Shown one piece after another: positions 31,931 to 39,938 of a stretch of DNA of 39,938 nt. The DNA is from Arthrobacter sp. ISL-30 (GTDB lineage: Bacteria > Actinomycetota > Actinomycetes > Actinomycetales > Micrococcaceae). The notes below the pieces were generated by a model. It saw only the letters and a list, made by a program, of their open reading frames with translations, was not told the DNA's origin and ran no database searches. Each line of letters opens with the position of its first letter. The first letter of the stretch is position 1. The DNA is taken from assembly GCF_018613855.1 (NCBI RefSeq), contig NZ_JAGGPK010000021.1, forward strand, positions 1 through 39,938. Direction: 5' to 3'. Both the position numbers and the translations under genes were made by a program.

Positions 31931-32782
31931 CTAAGCGTTGTGCGACGCACCGGGATGGGCCTGCGGGCCGAACATCAGGCAGCGACCGGCCGCAGGGTCC
32001 TCTTCGAAGGCGGGGTATGCAGGCGGGGGCGCGTCCAGGGGGTGAAAGCCAAGATCGCGGACGGTGTCTGTCAGGTCCCAGCGCCCCATGGCGCCAGGCG
32101 ACATCCCAAAGTAGGCCCCGAACCTGACGCGCGCTGCAAGGGCGGAGTTCAGGAGCCGGGCGTAGTCGCCTTGCCCCAGCCACTGGGAGGCAAGGTCCTC
32201 GGATGCCGGGTCGAAGCCTGTGAGGCCGAGGCGAAGGCAAATGACCGAAATGCCGGTGCGTTCCGCGAGGAGCTCCATCAGATTCTCCGAGAACACTTTC
32301 GCGGCCCCGTATTCACAGCAGGGTTTTGCAGGCCACCGCGTGCTAATGGGATATTGCCCCCGACGGTGGTACAGGCCCATGGTGTGGATGGAACTGGCAT
32401 AGATCACCCTGCGGAGACTTGAGCCGGCAGCGGCGGCGGCCAAATTGGCTGAAATCACAGCCACCCCATCGATCGCTTCCCGCTCGTCAATTTGGGGATA
32501 GGCCTGCCCAGCCAGGTGGATCAGGATATCGGCGGATGAGACTGCCTCGTCACAGGCGGCGCGGTTCGCCAGGTCCAGGGTCACGCCTTCGACGTCGTCT
32601 GCCCCGCCCGGGTGCCGACCCGGCCGCCCGCCCTCGGCAGCTGCACCAGGCCAGGCACGGTCAACCAGCCGAAGCCGGAAGGAACCGGCCAGGGCAGCCG
32701 AGGTCAGTTGGCCGACCCGGCCGGCTGCGCCAGTCACGACAACCAGGGGCTGATCGGAGTCCCCGCCGCGTTCCGTTGCCAC
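31931..32782 (-). CDS. NAD-dependent uronate dehydrogenase-like protein (extended SDR)
   Basis: A short-chain dehydrogenase of 283 residues from the GTG at 32782. Rossmann motif VVVTGAAGRVGQ, then ADILIHLAG, the strand RRVIYASSIHTMGLYHRRG, and catalytic YGAAK (Y158, K162) are visible. The block IYASSIHTMGLY..P.S...P.. matches the corresponding region of Agrobacterium Udh, which oxidises glucuronate or galacturonate to the aldarolactone. I chose GTG 32782 because AGAGGA lies 6 nt upstream; the GTG at 32797 would overlap the dehydratase stop by 4 bp and remains possible. Its product suits the SMP-30 lactonase in the same operon. Substrate is inferred. Confidence 0.72.
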   Translation of the reverse strand: MATERGGDSDQPLVVVTGAAGRVGQLTSAALAGSFRLRLVDRAWPGAAAEGGRPGRHPGGADDVEGVTLDLANRAACDEAVSSADILIHLAGQAYPQIDEREAIDGVAVISANLAAAAAGSSLRRVIYASSIHTMGLYHRRGQYPISTRWPAKPCCEYGAAKVFSENLMELLAERTGISVICLRLGLTGFDPASEDLASQWLGQGDYARLLNSALAARVRFGAYFGMSPGAMGRWDLTDTVRDLGFHPLDAPPPAYPAFEEDPAAGRCLMFGPQAHPGASHNA

Positions 32783-32793
32783 GGCTTTTCCTC

Positions 32794-33924
32794 TCACCAG
32801 TTGGTAAATGACCCGTCGAGGCGTCGCAGCTGGGGCATGGCAGGCGGATCAATCTGGTGCGCGCGGGCTGCGTCGAGATCCACCTCCAGGCCCAGCCCGG
32901 GTGCCTCGGGCCGCAGCATCCATTCTCCCTCCATGGTCACCTGCACCGGGAAGACGTCAGTGGCCTTGGTTCCAGGGAGCTGATACTGCTCTTGGATTCC
33001 GAAGGTGGGGAGCGTCATGTTCAGGTGCAGCGAAGCCGCGGTGGCAATGGGTCCCAGGGGGTTGTGGGTTGCTGTGCGAATGTGGTGCGACTCGCACCAG
33101 CCGGCAATCTTCTTGGCCTCGGTGAAGCCGCCCACGATGCAGATGTCGAACCGGGCGTAGTCGATGAGGTCCTCTTCTATCAGGGAACGCATCTCCCATT
33201 TTGACGCCGCCTGCTCTCCTGCGGCCAGGGGGACAGATGTCCTCTGACGCAAGGTCCGGTAAAGCTCGGTGTTTTCCCAGCGCAAGGGATCCTCGATGAA
33301 GTACATGTTCGCATGTTCAAGTTCCCGGCAGAGGGTTGTTGCTTCGGCCAGTTCCAGCCGTGTGTGTACGTCCAGAATGAGCTCAAAGTCACTGCCGAGC
33401 TCACCCCGAACAGCTTCGACTTCCTGGAGGGCGTGCCTGGTGGCAGTCCGCGGTTCAAGGAGGTCTCCTTCCGACGGGACGGAAAGCCGGCCCACCGTCC
33501 ATCCCTCTTCATAGGCCCTGCGGGCATTAGCGGTGAGTTCGGCCTGGTCAGCACCCCAGATATGCCGGTAGCACTTCACCCTGTCCCGGACGGAGCCGCC
33601 CAAGAGCTCGTAGACGGGCAGCCCGAGGGCCTTGCCCTTGATGTCCCACAAGGCGATGTCGACGGCGGAAATCGCCGAAGCGAGCACGCGGTCCGCCGGA
33701 TAGAACCCCGAACGGGACAGGACCTGCCACAGGTGTTCCGTCCTGAAAGGGTCGCAGCCGAGCAGCAGCGGCCTGAAATGCTCCAGAGCCCCCTTGACAG
33801 CCAGTTGGCGGGACCGGAGACCGACTTCGCCCACTCCAAAGATGCCGTCGTCAGTGTGCACCACGACCATCATGAGGGCGCCGCCGTCGTCGATAGTGAG
33901 TATTTCCAGATCCGTTATCTTCAC
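32794..33924 (-). CDS. Enolase-superfamily sugar-acid dehydratase (galactonate/mannonate type)
   Basis: A 376-residue metal-dependent dehydratase. The N-terminal cap is followed by a (beta/alpha)7 barrel. Seen: SAISAVDIALWDIKGKALG, DVHTR with D185 and H187, E211 in FIEDPL, E237 in AAGEQ, and catalytic H287 in ATHNPLGP. The D-x-H and His pattern is that of the mannonate/gluconate/galactonate dehydratase group. It would convert an aldonate or aldarate to the 2-keto-3-deoxy acid. I cannot say which epimer; overall similarity leans to galactonate dehydratase. The start is GTG at 33924, with 28 bp to the permease gene. Confidence 0.82.
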   Translation of the reverse strand: MKITDLEILTIDDGGALMMVVVHTDDGIFGVGEVGLRSRQLAVKGALEHFRPLLLGCDPFRTEHLWQVLSRSGFYPADRVLASAISAVDIALWDIKGKALGLPVYELLGGSVRDRVKCYRHIWGADQAELTANARRAYEEGWTVGRLSVPSEGDLLEPRTATRHALQEVEAVRGELGSDFELILDVHTRLELAEATTLCRELEHANMYFIEDPLRWENTELYRTLRQRTSVPLAAGEQAASKWEMRSLIEEDLIDYARFDICIVGGFTEAKKIAGWCESHHIRTATHNPLGPIATAASLHLNMTLPTFGIQEQYQLPGTKATDVFPVQVTMEGEWMLRPEAPGLGLEVDLDAARAHQIDPPAMPQLRRLDGSFTNW

Positions 33925-33952
33925 GGCCAGGCCTTTCGTAACGCTGAGTTTT

Positions 33953-34843
33953 CTATTTCATGCCCGACGTGGCGAAGCCACGGACGTAGGACCGCTGGAC
34001 GAAAAAGAACATGATGAGGACAGGGATGACGTAGAGTATGGCGCCGGCCGCCAGGAGGTTGTTTACCGGGAACCCGGCTTTGTTGACGTAGCCGGTGGTG
34101 ATGGCCACAGCCAGGGTGGTGTTGTCCTGGTTGAGCAGGAGCTGCGGGGCGATGAAGTCACCCCAAACCCCGTTGAAGGAGAGGACGAAGGCGGTGATAA
34201 TGACGGGCTTTGAGAGCGGGAGGAAGATCTGCAGAAAGATCCGCAGCCGCCCGCAGCCGTCCAGGATCGCGGCCTCCTCCAGTTCCCGGGGCAGCTGGGC
34301 GAAGAATTGTCGATAGAGGAAAATGAGGTAGGGAGCGCCCGCCATGCCCCACAGCACCCAGGGCCAGTACGTTCCCACCAGCCCGACTTTTGCGAACAGC
34401 AGGTACGTCGGTATCAGCGTGATGATTGGGGGTGTCATCATCATGGCGATGAGGATCCCGAAGAGAACCTTCTTTCCCCTGCCGTTGAGGCGGGCGAACC
34501 CGTAGCCGACAAGTGCGGAGCTGATGGTAGTCAGCGCACCGCAGACGGTCGAAAGGAAGAGCGAGTTTGCTGCATATGCCCAGAATGGCAATGCTGTTGT
34601 TGCCTCGATGAAGTTCTGCACCTGCGGCGGGGTGGGTATCCAGGTGATGGGGTTCGAGGCCAGTTGCTGCGGGGACTTCAATGCCGTCAGGAAGAGCCAG
34701 AGGACGGGAAGGAAGAGAACGGCGCAGACAACCAGCAGGATCATGAACGCAACCGGGTTCTTGCGTTCCCGGATTTGCCGGACAGGGACTTCTGCTGAGG
34801 TTTCCTTCGAATCCGTTCCAGGCCGGTGAGCGATGAGTGTCAT
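33953..34843 (-). CDS. Sugar ABC transporter permease, MalG type
   Basis: A 296-residue permease with about six helices. The C-terminal EAA loop reads EAAILDGCGRLRIFLQIFLPLSKP, the site that docks to the ATPase. The N-terminus is basic and Thr/Ser-rich. It pairs with the MalF-type permease: its ATG overlaps the partner's stop by 4 bp (ATGA). The transporter should bring in a sugar or uronate oligosaccharide. Confidence 0.9.
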   Translation of the reverse strand: MTLIAHRPGTDSKETSAEVPVRQIRERKNPVAFMILLVVCAVLFLPVLWLFLTALKSPQQLASNPITWIPTPPQVQNFIEATTALPFWAYAANSLFLSTVCGALTTISSALVGYGFARLNGRGKKVLFGILIAMMMTPPIITLIPTYLLFAKVGLVGTYWPWVLWGMAGAPYLIFLYRQFFAQLPRELEEAAILDGCGRLRIFLQIFLPLSKPVIITAFVLSFNGVWGDFIAPQLLLNQDNTTLAVAITTGYVNKAGFPVNNLLAAGAILYVIPVLIMFFFVQRSYVRGFATSGMK

Positions 34844-35805
34844 TTCTGCTTCCCTTCTTCTGAGGGGTCGACGGCGTAGAACACCGTGCGTCCGCTGACC
34901 TTGAACGTGATGATCGTGACTACGAGGACGGCCAGGAAGAAGAGCCAGAGCATCGCGGAGGCGTACCCGTACCGGGAGTATGCGAAGTATTGCGCGTAGA
35001 CGTCCACCATGAAGATCCGGTTTGCTTCAGGTACTGCCGTGATAGCTGCCGGTCCAGTGGCCGGGGACAGCAGCAATGCCGGGACGAACGTCTGCAGGAC
35101 GCCGATCGTAGTGGTGATGACCTGGAAAAGCAGGACTGGAGAGATGCTCGGCAAAGTGACGTGCCAGAAGGCGGCGAACGCATTTGCCCCATCCAGCCGT
35201 GCCGCTTCGTGGAGTTCTGTAGGAACGTCCTGCAGGGCGGCGAGGTTAATCAGCACCCCTGCGCCGATGCCCCAAAGCATGACCACGAGGAGGACCACGA
35301 ACACCATGTTTCCGGTCATCCAGCTCACCGCATCGGCGCCGAAGATCGCGAGGAAACCGTTGATGGCACCGCTGTCGCGATCGAACAGCAGTTTCCAGGT
35401 CAGGGTTGCTGCGACGGGCGGCACGATGGCCGGCAGATAGACGAGCATACGGAGGCCCGAACGCCAACGGACTTTCTCGTTCAGCAGCAGCGCCAGGCCC
35501 AGTCCTCCACAAATGGTCAAGGGCACAATTGCGACGGCCAGCAGACCAGTGCGCTGAAGGCTGGCCCACATTTGCGGTTCGGCCAAGGCATCAGCGTAGT
35601 TCTCCAGGCCGATCCAGTTCTGACTCGGGGAGATACCGTCCCAGTTGGTGAAGCTGATCCACAATGCGTAGCCCAAGGGAAACAGCGTCAGGAGCACCGT
35701 TCCGATCAGCCACGGAGAGATGAAGGCATAAAAGGCGCCCGAACCACCTGTGGCTCCTCGCCGGCTTTTGCGGCGGACACCCCTAGCCAGGGACAGACTA
35801 GTCAC
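34840..35805 (-). CDS. Sugar ABC transporter permease, MalF type
   Basis: A 321-residue permease with about six helices. After a basic N-terminus (RRKSRRG), helix 1 is FISPWLIGTVLLTLFPLGYALW; the EAA loop is EAARLDGANAFAAFWHVTLPSISP. It belongs to the carbohydrate-uptake CUT1 class and works with the MalG-type partner and the binding protein 5 bp upstream. No ATPase gene is present in the operon. Confidence 0.9.
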   Translation of the reverse strand: MTSLSLARGVRRKSRRGATGGSGAFYAFISPWLIGTVLLTLFPLGYALWISFTNWDGISPSQNWIGLENYADALAEPQMWASLQRTGLLAVAIVPLTICGGLGLALLLNEKVRWRSGLRMLVYLPAIVPPVAATLTWKLLFDRDSGAINGFLAIFGADAVSWMTGNMVFVVLLVVMLWGIGAGVLINLAALQDVPTELHEAARLDGANAFAAFWHVTLPSISPVLLFQVITTTIGVLQTFVPALLLSPATGPAAITAVPEANRIFMVDVYAQYFAYSRYGYASAMLWLFFLAVLVVTIITFKVSGRTVFYAVDPSEEGKQK

Positions 35806-35810
35806 CAGCG

Positions 35811-37166
35811 TCAGCCTTTCTTGCCGGCAAGTTCCATGCCCTGCTTCAGGAGGTCGTTGACGGCTGTGGTCGTTTGGTCCGCGAACTGTCCAGCAGACAG
35901 GCTTCCGTCAACAGCCCGAGGGAAGAGGTTCGCGATGGCAGCGCTAACAGCAGTGGTCTGGGCGTAGGGGCTGAACGAGATCACTTGGAGGTATTGCTCT
36001 TCATTCTTCTGGACAGCCAACGCCTCAGACTGGTAGGGCTGGCTCTGCGGGAGCTCCGTCGCCAATGAAGTGACGGCAGGGAGTCCCCAACCTGACTGGG
36101 CCCGCGTCTTGGCCGGTGCCCCTGCGGAGTACCACTCCAGGAACGCGTACGCTTCGTCCTTCATGTTCGACTTGGCCGAGATCCAGTGGCCGGTGGCCGA
36201 AGTTGCCGGACTCACACGCTTTGAACCCAACATGGGGGCGGGTGCAAGACGTGCAAATTCTGCAGTCTTGGGATTCTGCGCAACTGCACCGCCGAACCAG
36301 TAGCCGGCCGCGGCCATCGCAATCCTCTTGGCATCGAATGGCGGCCAGTCCCAGCCATCCGGATTGGGGTCCAGCAGCGTATAGCCAGTCTTGGCTTTGG
36401 CCACATCGATAAACCACTGCAGTGCCCGCATGGCCTCCGGGCTGGTGAAGTCCACCTTGCTCAGGTCGTCATTGAATACACGCCCGCTGGTAGTTGCCAC
36501 CATCGCTGAGATCGCCTCGATAGTGGGGGCTGTGGTGAACAATCCGTACTGTTCCACCTTGCCTCCGCCACGCTTTGTCATGGGGGCCGAATACTCGAGG
36601 AGCTGGTCATACCTGAGCGGCTTGTCGGCCGTGGGGAGCGGAATGCCCGCCTCTTTGAAAGCATTGACGTTGTACCAGAACATGGCATCCTGGGACCAGT
36701 CCTTGACGAGGCCGAAGTGGGCTCCCTCGCCCTGCCGGGTTCCGTCCCAGCGCCAGACATCGTTGATCTTGGCCAGCTCAGATTCCTTGAGCACACTGGA
36801 TTTGGCGAGGTACGGGTCCAAGTCCAGCGCCAGTCCGCGGCTTGCGATGTTCGCCGTGCTGGTTGCTCCCAGCCCGCGGACAAGGTCCGGAGGGGTTCCT
36901 GCGGCAAGCATGGCGTTGAGGCGGGTGGGATCATCCTCGATCAGGGTGATGGGTACATCGGGGTGCTCTGCGAGCCACGCGTCAATGACGCCCTTCGTGA
37001 TTTCGCCGGCTTTGCTCATGATGGTCAAGCCGCCGGATTTGCTGGCGGTGCTTCCTGCTGAACTTGCCGAACAGGCAGTTACGGCACTGCCTGTTGCTGC
37101 GAAGCCTGCGAGCAGGGCTGCACCTCTTAGGACGTTTCGGCGGGAAACATGCTTTTGTACATTCAT
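35811..37166 (-). CDS. Sugar-binding lipoprotein of a CUT1 ABC transporter
   Basis: A 451-residue solute-binding protein. The signal peptide contains a twin-arginine motif SRRNVLRG (R9, R10) and ends at a lipobox VTAC (Cys32), so it is probably a Tat-exported lipoprotein. The mature protein is the family-1 extracellular binding fold; WQD-like aromatic residues are frequent. I chose ATG 37166, with GAAGG 8 nt upstream; ATG 37181 would add five residues. As the first gene of the operon it lies behind a promoter with a perfect TTGACA box. Confidence 0.85.
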   Translation of the reverse strand: MNVQKHVSRRNVLRGAALLAGFAATGSAVTACSASSAGSTASKSGGLTIMSKAGEITKGVIDAWLAEHPDVPITLIEDDPTRLNAMLAAGTPPDLVRGLGATSTANIASRGLALDLDPYLAKSSVLKESELAKINDVWRWDGTRQGEGAHFGLVKDWSQDAMFWYNVNAFKEAGIPLPTADKPLRYDQLLEYSAPMTKRGGGKVEQYGLFTTAPTIEAISAMVATTSGRVFNDDLSKVDFTSPEAMRALQWFIDVAKAKTGYTLLDPNPDGWDWPPFDAKRIAMAAAGYWFGGAVAQNPKTAEFARLAPAPMLGSKRVSPATSATGHWISAKSNMKDEAYAFLEWYSAGAPAKTRAQSGWGLPAVTSLATELPQSQPYQSEALAVQKNEEQYLQVISFSPYAQTTAVSAAIANLFPRAVDGSLSAGQFADQTTTAVNDLLKQGMELAGKKG

Positions 37167-37236
37167 TAGACGTACCTTCATCGCTACGAGCCCAAGATTG
37201 GGCTGATGTGTAAACTTCCGGATCCCCAAGGCTCCA

Positions 37237-37266
37237 ATTGTGGAGAAGATCACAAAACTCTGTCAA
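37237..37266 (-). promoter_or_regulatory. Promoter of the sugar-acid operon
   Basis: On the minus strand TTGACA (37266-37261), 18 bp, then CACAAT (37242-37237). The -35 is perfect; the -10 matches four of six consensus positions. A TTGTG-N8-CACAA dyad overlaps the spacer and the -10, so binding there would block transcription. Confidence 0.65.
37238..37255. promoter_or_regulatory. TTGTG-N8-CACAA dyad, probable ROK operator
   Basis: Arms TTGTG (37238-37242) and CACAA (37251-37255) are perfect inverted repeats inside the operon promoter. They lie between the operon and the divergent ROK regulator, which is the natural candidate to bind here and be released by an inducing sugar acid. Confidence 0.5.
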
Positions 37267-37289
37267 GAGTCCGTACAAACTTACTTGGC

Positions 37290-38549
37290 ATGGAATGCTT
37301 GGTCGCACATAATGGGGGAGTGAACTCTGTCAGCACGGGAGGCTCCCTCCACGATCTCCGCCATTCCAACGCGATTCGTGTCCTGGACCTCATCGCTGAG
37401 CACGGTCCTATGCATCGGGCCGAAATCGCTCGCCGGGCAAAAATCTCCCGGACGACGATCACCACCATCACTCGCGATCTTGTAAGCCGTGGAATCCTGA
37501 CCGAAATCACCCACCGGCCCGATAGCCAGGAAATTGACGGGCGCGCCGGGGACCAACTCGCCTTCAGCCCGGACGCCGGATGGGTAGCGGGAATCAGCCA
37601 GGTGTTGGACCGCATTTGCGTCCGCGTGACCGACCTGATGGGAGAGGAAGTCGCGGCAACGGAAGCGCCAATCGGAGCCAAGGACGACTGGAGGACCCGC
37701 GCGGACGCGGCCACCGAACTTCTGGCTGCCGCGCTGGAAAAGGGTGGCGGCACTCGGGGAGACCTGCTCGGCGTAGGCATCGGCCTGCCGGGCCAGATCA
37801 ATCCATCGGATGGCATCGTCCATGGTGCCTTGGCCGACCAGCCATGGCATGGGATTAATGCCCGGAAGGAGATGGGCAAGCGTCTGGGCGTACCCGTCTT
37901 CATAGAGAACAACGTGCGCCTCGAGACCATTGCTGAGGCGAAGTGGGGAGCCGGCAGGCGCATACACAACCTGATGTATGTCAACATGTCCAGCGGCATT
38001 GCAGCAGGGTTCCTGTTTGGAAGGGAGCTGTACCGTGGGGCAGTTGGTGGAGCCGGAGAACTGGGCCATGTCTCCATCGACATCAATGGACCTGCGTGCC
38101 GCTGTGGGAATCGTGGGTGCGTCGTATTGTTCGCGGGCGCCCCCGCCATTCTCAACAGGTTGACGGCCACCATGGGCGAGTCGGTAACCATGACGGACGT
38201 CCTGAACGCTGTAGCCACACGGAACCGTGCGGCCGAGAACGTCCTCGCGGAGGCCGGCACCATGCTTGGACGACTGCTGGCAAGCATGTGCAATCTGCTA
38301 AATCCTGAGCGCATCGTCGTTGGCGGGCAAACGTCGCTGGCTGGGGCGATCGTGCTGGACCCCATCCGCGAGAACGTTTCCCGCTACGCCCTTACCCCCT
38401 CGTCAGCCCTGGACGTCGTGGCGTCCGAGCTGGGAGGGGGCCCGGAGGCCGGAGCCGCAGGTGGCACCGCCCTCGCCCTGTCCAAGCTGACAACGTCGCA
38501 CCAGATGCTGGAACGGCTATTCAACGGGCCCGTGAGCGCCCCGGCCTGA
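37290..38549 (+). CDS. ROK-family transcriptional regulator
   Basis: A 419-residue repressor-type ROK protein. After a short leader, DLRHSNAIRVLDLIAEHGPMHRAEIARRAKISRTTITTI is a winged-HTH DNA-binding domain. The ROK sugar-kinase-like domain follows: GVGIGLPGQINPSDG, VFIENNVRLETIAEAKWG, GELGHVSIDINGPACRCGNRGCV with the ROK zinc cluster, and LLASMCNLLNPERIVVGGQ. It is divergent from the sugar-acid operon and likely regulates it. The start is uncertain: ATG 37290 has no clear ribosome-binding site, and GTG 37320 directly follows GGGGGA; the HTH is downstream of both. Confidence 0.85.
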   Translation: MECLVAHNGGVNSVSTGGSLHDLRHSNAIRVLDLIAEHGPMHRAEIARRAKISRTTITTITRDLVSRGILTEITHRPDSQEIDGRAGDQLAFSPDAGWVAGISQVLDRICVRVTDLMGEEVAATEAPIGAKDDWRTRADAATELLAAALEKGGGTRGDLLGVGIGLPGQINPSDGIVHGALADQPWHGINARKEMGKRLGVPVFIENNVRLETIAEAKWGAGRRIHNLMYVNMSSGIAAGFLFGRELYRGAVGGAGELGHVSIDINGPACRCGNRGCVVLFAGAPAILNRLTATMGESVTMTDVLNAVATRNRAAENVLAEAGTMLGRLLASMCNLLNPERIVVGGQTSLAGAIVLDPIRENVSRYALTPSSALDVVASELGGGPEAGAAGGTALALSKLTTSHQMLERLFNGPVSAPA

Positions 38550-38607
38550 CCTTTCGGTGCTGACCTCAGGTGCTGACCTCAGGACTTCGCCTGCCAGAAT
38601 AGGGGGC

Positions 38608-39912
38608 GTGACGCCAGCCAAGAACCGCACGTCCCCGGAGGCCGCCAGCCAACGCGCTCGGCAGGCAGGCACCGAGGTGCCGGGCCTGCTTGTCGATGCC
38701 GAAGTCGACGAGGTCCCCGCCGCTACACCCACCCGGGTCACGAGCCGTCGCGGCTTGGCCTACCTCGCGGTCTGCCTGGTGCTGATTGGCCTGAACCTTC
38801 GCACCGTCTTCTCCAGCTTCGCCGCCGTGCTGCCGGAGATCAGGGCCGACGCCGGCCTGCCGGGCTGGGCGGTGGTGGTCCTGACCACCGTGCCGGTGAC
38901 GCTGCTCGGCGTTTTCGCGCCCCTTGCCCCGGTGCTGGCCCGTCGTTTCGGCGCCGAGCGCGTGCTGCTCGGTGCGATGGCAGTCCTGACGGCAGGGCTG
39001 CTCCTCAGGCCGGTCGAGGTGGCCGGCGCCGGACACCTTCCAACCCTTCTCGCCGGAACGGCCGCCTGCGGAGCCGCTATCGCGCTCTGTAACGTGCTGC
39101 TGCCAGGACTGGTCAAACGCGACTTCCCGCATCGTCTTGGGCTGATGGGCGGTTTATATACGACGGCGATCTGCGCCTCCGCCGCGCTCGGGGCGGGGTT
39201 TACGTACCCCGTTTTTGTAGCTGCCGGCCATTGGACCTCGGGACTGTGGTTCTGGGCGCTGCCGGCCGCCGTCGTCGTCCTCTTGTTCCTGCCGGTGGCC
39301 ATCAGGCAACCCAGCGTCCGGCACCAGGCCGTGCACGCCGGCGCCAACGTGTGGCGGTCCTCCATGGCTTGGCAGGTGACCATCTTCATGGTGCTCCAGG
39401 CGATGATGTCCTTCAGTGTGTTCGCCTGGCTGGCTCCGATCCTGCGCGACCGGGGGATCGACGGCGGCACGGCCGGGCTGATGGTGTCTATGTCGATCGT
39501 GCTGCAGATGCTAGGTTCACTGTTTGCCCCCGCCCTGGCCGCCCGGTTCCGGGACCAGCGGGCGATCAACACGATGGTGGCCTTGATGACGGGCGGAGGC
39601 TTCGCATTGAGTATCTTCGGGCCAGTGGAGCTGATCTGGGTTTGGACAGGACTGCTGGGACTGGGCCAGGGGAGCCTGACCGCCGTCGCGCTGACCATGA
39701 TCATGCTTCGAACCCGGGACAGGCACACGGCGGCCCATCTCTCGGGAATGATGCAGGGTGTCGGCTATGGGCTCGGCTCCACGGGAACTCTCCTGGTGGG
39801 GCAGCTGCAGCAGGCCACCGGGGACTTCACGGCTGCAGGCATGTTGTTCCTCGTGATCGGCGCGCTCGCAGCCGTGTTCGGCTACCGCGCCGGCCGGAAC
39901 CGCTACGTCTAA
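38608..39912 (+). CDS. CynX/NimT-type MFS transporter
   Basis: A 434-residue major-facilitator protein with about 12 helices. After a hydrophilic N-terminus (about 50 residues), helix 1 is LAYLAVCLVLIGLNLRTVFSSFAAVLPEI, whose LNLRxxFS...P pattern is typical of CynX/NimT proteins (cyanate or 2-nitroimidazole transport). LKRDFPHRLGLMGGLYT follows near helix 5-6, and HLSGMMQGVGYGLG near helix 11. Substrate is unknown. I chose the GTG at 38608, with CAGAAT (38595-38600) 7 nt upstream, which suggests a leaderless mRNA. An upstream ATG at 38557 gives an unlikely leader. Confidence 0.85.
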   Translation: MTPAKNRTSPEAASQRARQAGTEVPGLLVDAEVDEVPAATPTRVTSRRGLAYLAVCLVLIGLNLRTVFSSFAAVLPEIRADAGLPGWAVVVLTTVPVTLLGVFAPLAPVLARRFGAERVLLGAMAVLTAGLLLRPVEVAGAGHLPTLLAGTAACGAAIALCNVLLPGLVKRDFPHRLGLMGGLYTTAICASAALGAGFTYPVFVAAGHWTSGLWFWALPAAVVVLLFLPVAIRQPSVRHQAVHAGANVWRSSMAWQVTIFMVLQAMMSFSVFAWLAPILRDRGIDGGTAGLMVSMSIVLQMLGSLFAPALAARFRDQRAINTMVALMTGGGFALSIFGPVELIWVWTGLLGLGQGSLTAVALTMIMLRTRDRHTAAHLSGMMQGVGYGLGSTGTLLVGQLQQATGDFTAAGMLFLVIGALAAVFGYRAGRNRYV

Positions 39913-39938
39913 TCCCCCATCTAGTCCGAAAATGAGGT

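Overview
The window is GC-rich actinobacterial chromosome and looks like the Micrococcaceae (Arthrobacter, Pseudarthrobacter and relatives). The evidence is a dnaK-grpE-dnaJ-hspR operon with twin HspR (HAIR) operators, an ECF42 sigma factor with a DGPF/YCII partner, a second ECF sigma/ZAS anti-sigma pair, frequent GTG and TTG starts, and several apparently leaderless genes with a TAnnnT box 6-7 nt before the start codon. The genus is an inference from gene content and base usage. No tRNA, rRNA, CRISPR array or complete mobile element was seen.

Layout. 1-175: the last codons of an IS30-like transposase. 244-7191: folate and envelope genes, namely pabC (-), cardiolipin synthase and an NCS1 nucleobase transporter (+), then (-) a P-loop kinase-like/PabB fusion in an operon with a low-molecular-weight tyrosine phosphatase. 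7366-9422: a small membrane protein, a LysE exporter and a degenerate RadC/JAB-like protein. 9471-11187: ECF42 sigma/YCII operon with its own recognisable promoter. 11248-15246: a methyltransferase, a His-rich membrane protein of unknown role, AlaA-type aminotransferase, and an orphan protein resembling a DUF4255/Pvc16 injection-system protein. 15461-15609: a frameshifted TetR remnant, followed by an MpaB/DUF2236 oxygenase. 16557-20902: the chaperone operon, with a nested inverted repeat between grpE and dnaJ. 20928-24335: a SWIM-SNF2 helicase. 24565-26187: two DUF proteins separated by a repeat-rich gap. 26292-28234: lipoprotein and divergent ECF sigma/anti-sigma pair. 28265-29173: trmB. 29237-38549: a sugar-acid catabolic operon (binding protein, two permeases, dehydratase, uronate dehydrogenase-like enzyme, KDPG aldolase, KDG kinase, SMP-30 lactonase) with a divergent ROK regulator. 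38608-39912: a CynX/NimT-type MFS transporter.

How the genes work together. The uronate/aldonate operon encodes an almost complete route: import, oxidation to a lactone, lactone hydrolysis, dehydration to a 2-keto-3-deoxy acid, phosphorylation, and cleavage to pyruvate plus glyceraldehyde-3-phosphate. Only the importer ATPase is missing, and it is probably supplied by a shared MsmK/MalK-type protein. The chaperone operon is a classic HspR autorepressed circuit. Both ECF modules show promoter sequences that suggest self-activation. In the second, matching TGAACC-N16-CGTC promoters face outward, and the -35 element of the lipoprotein promoter lies within a 15-bp tandem repeat. The regulatory DNA (ECF promoter pairs, twin TAGAC-N6-GTCT dyads, the grpE-dnaJ palindrome) and a few poorly characterised proteins (kinase-PabB fusion, His-rich membrane protein, RadC-like protein, orphan Pvc16-like protein) are the most interesting parts. 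I did not find a clearly new multi-gene system.
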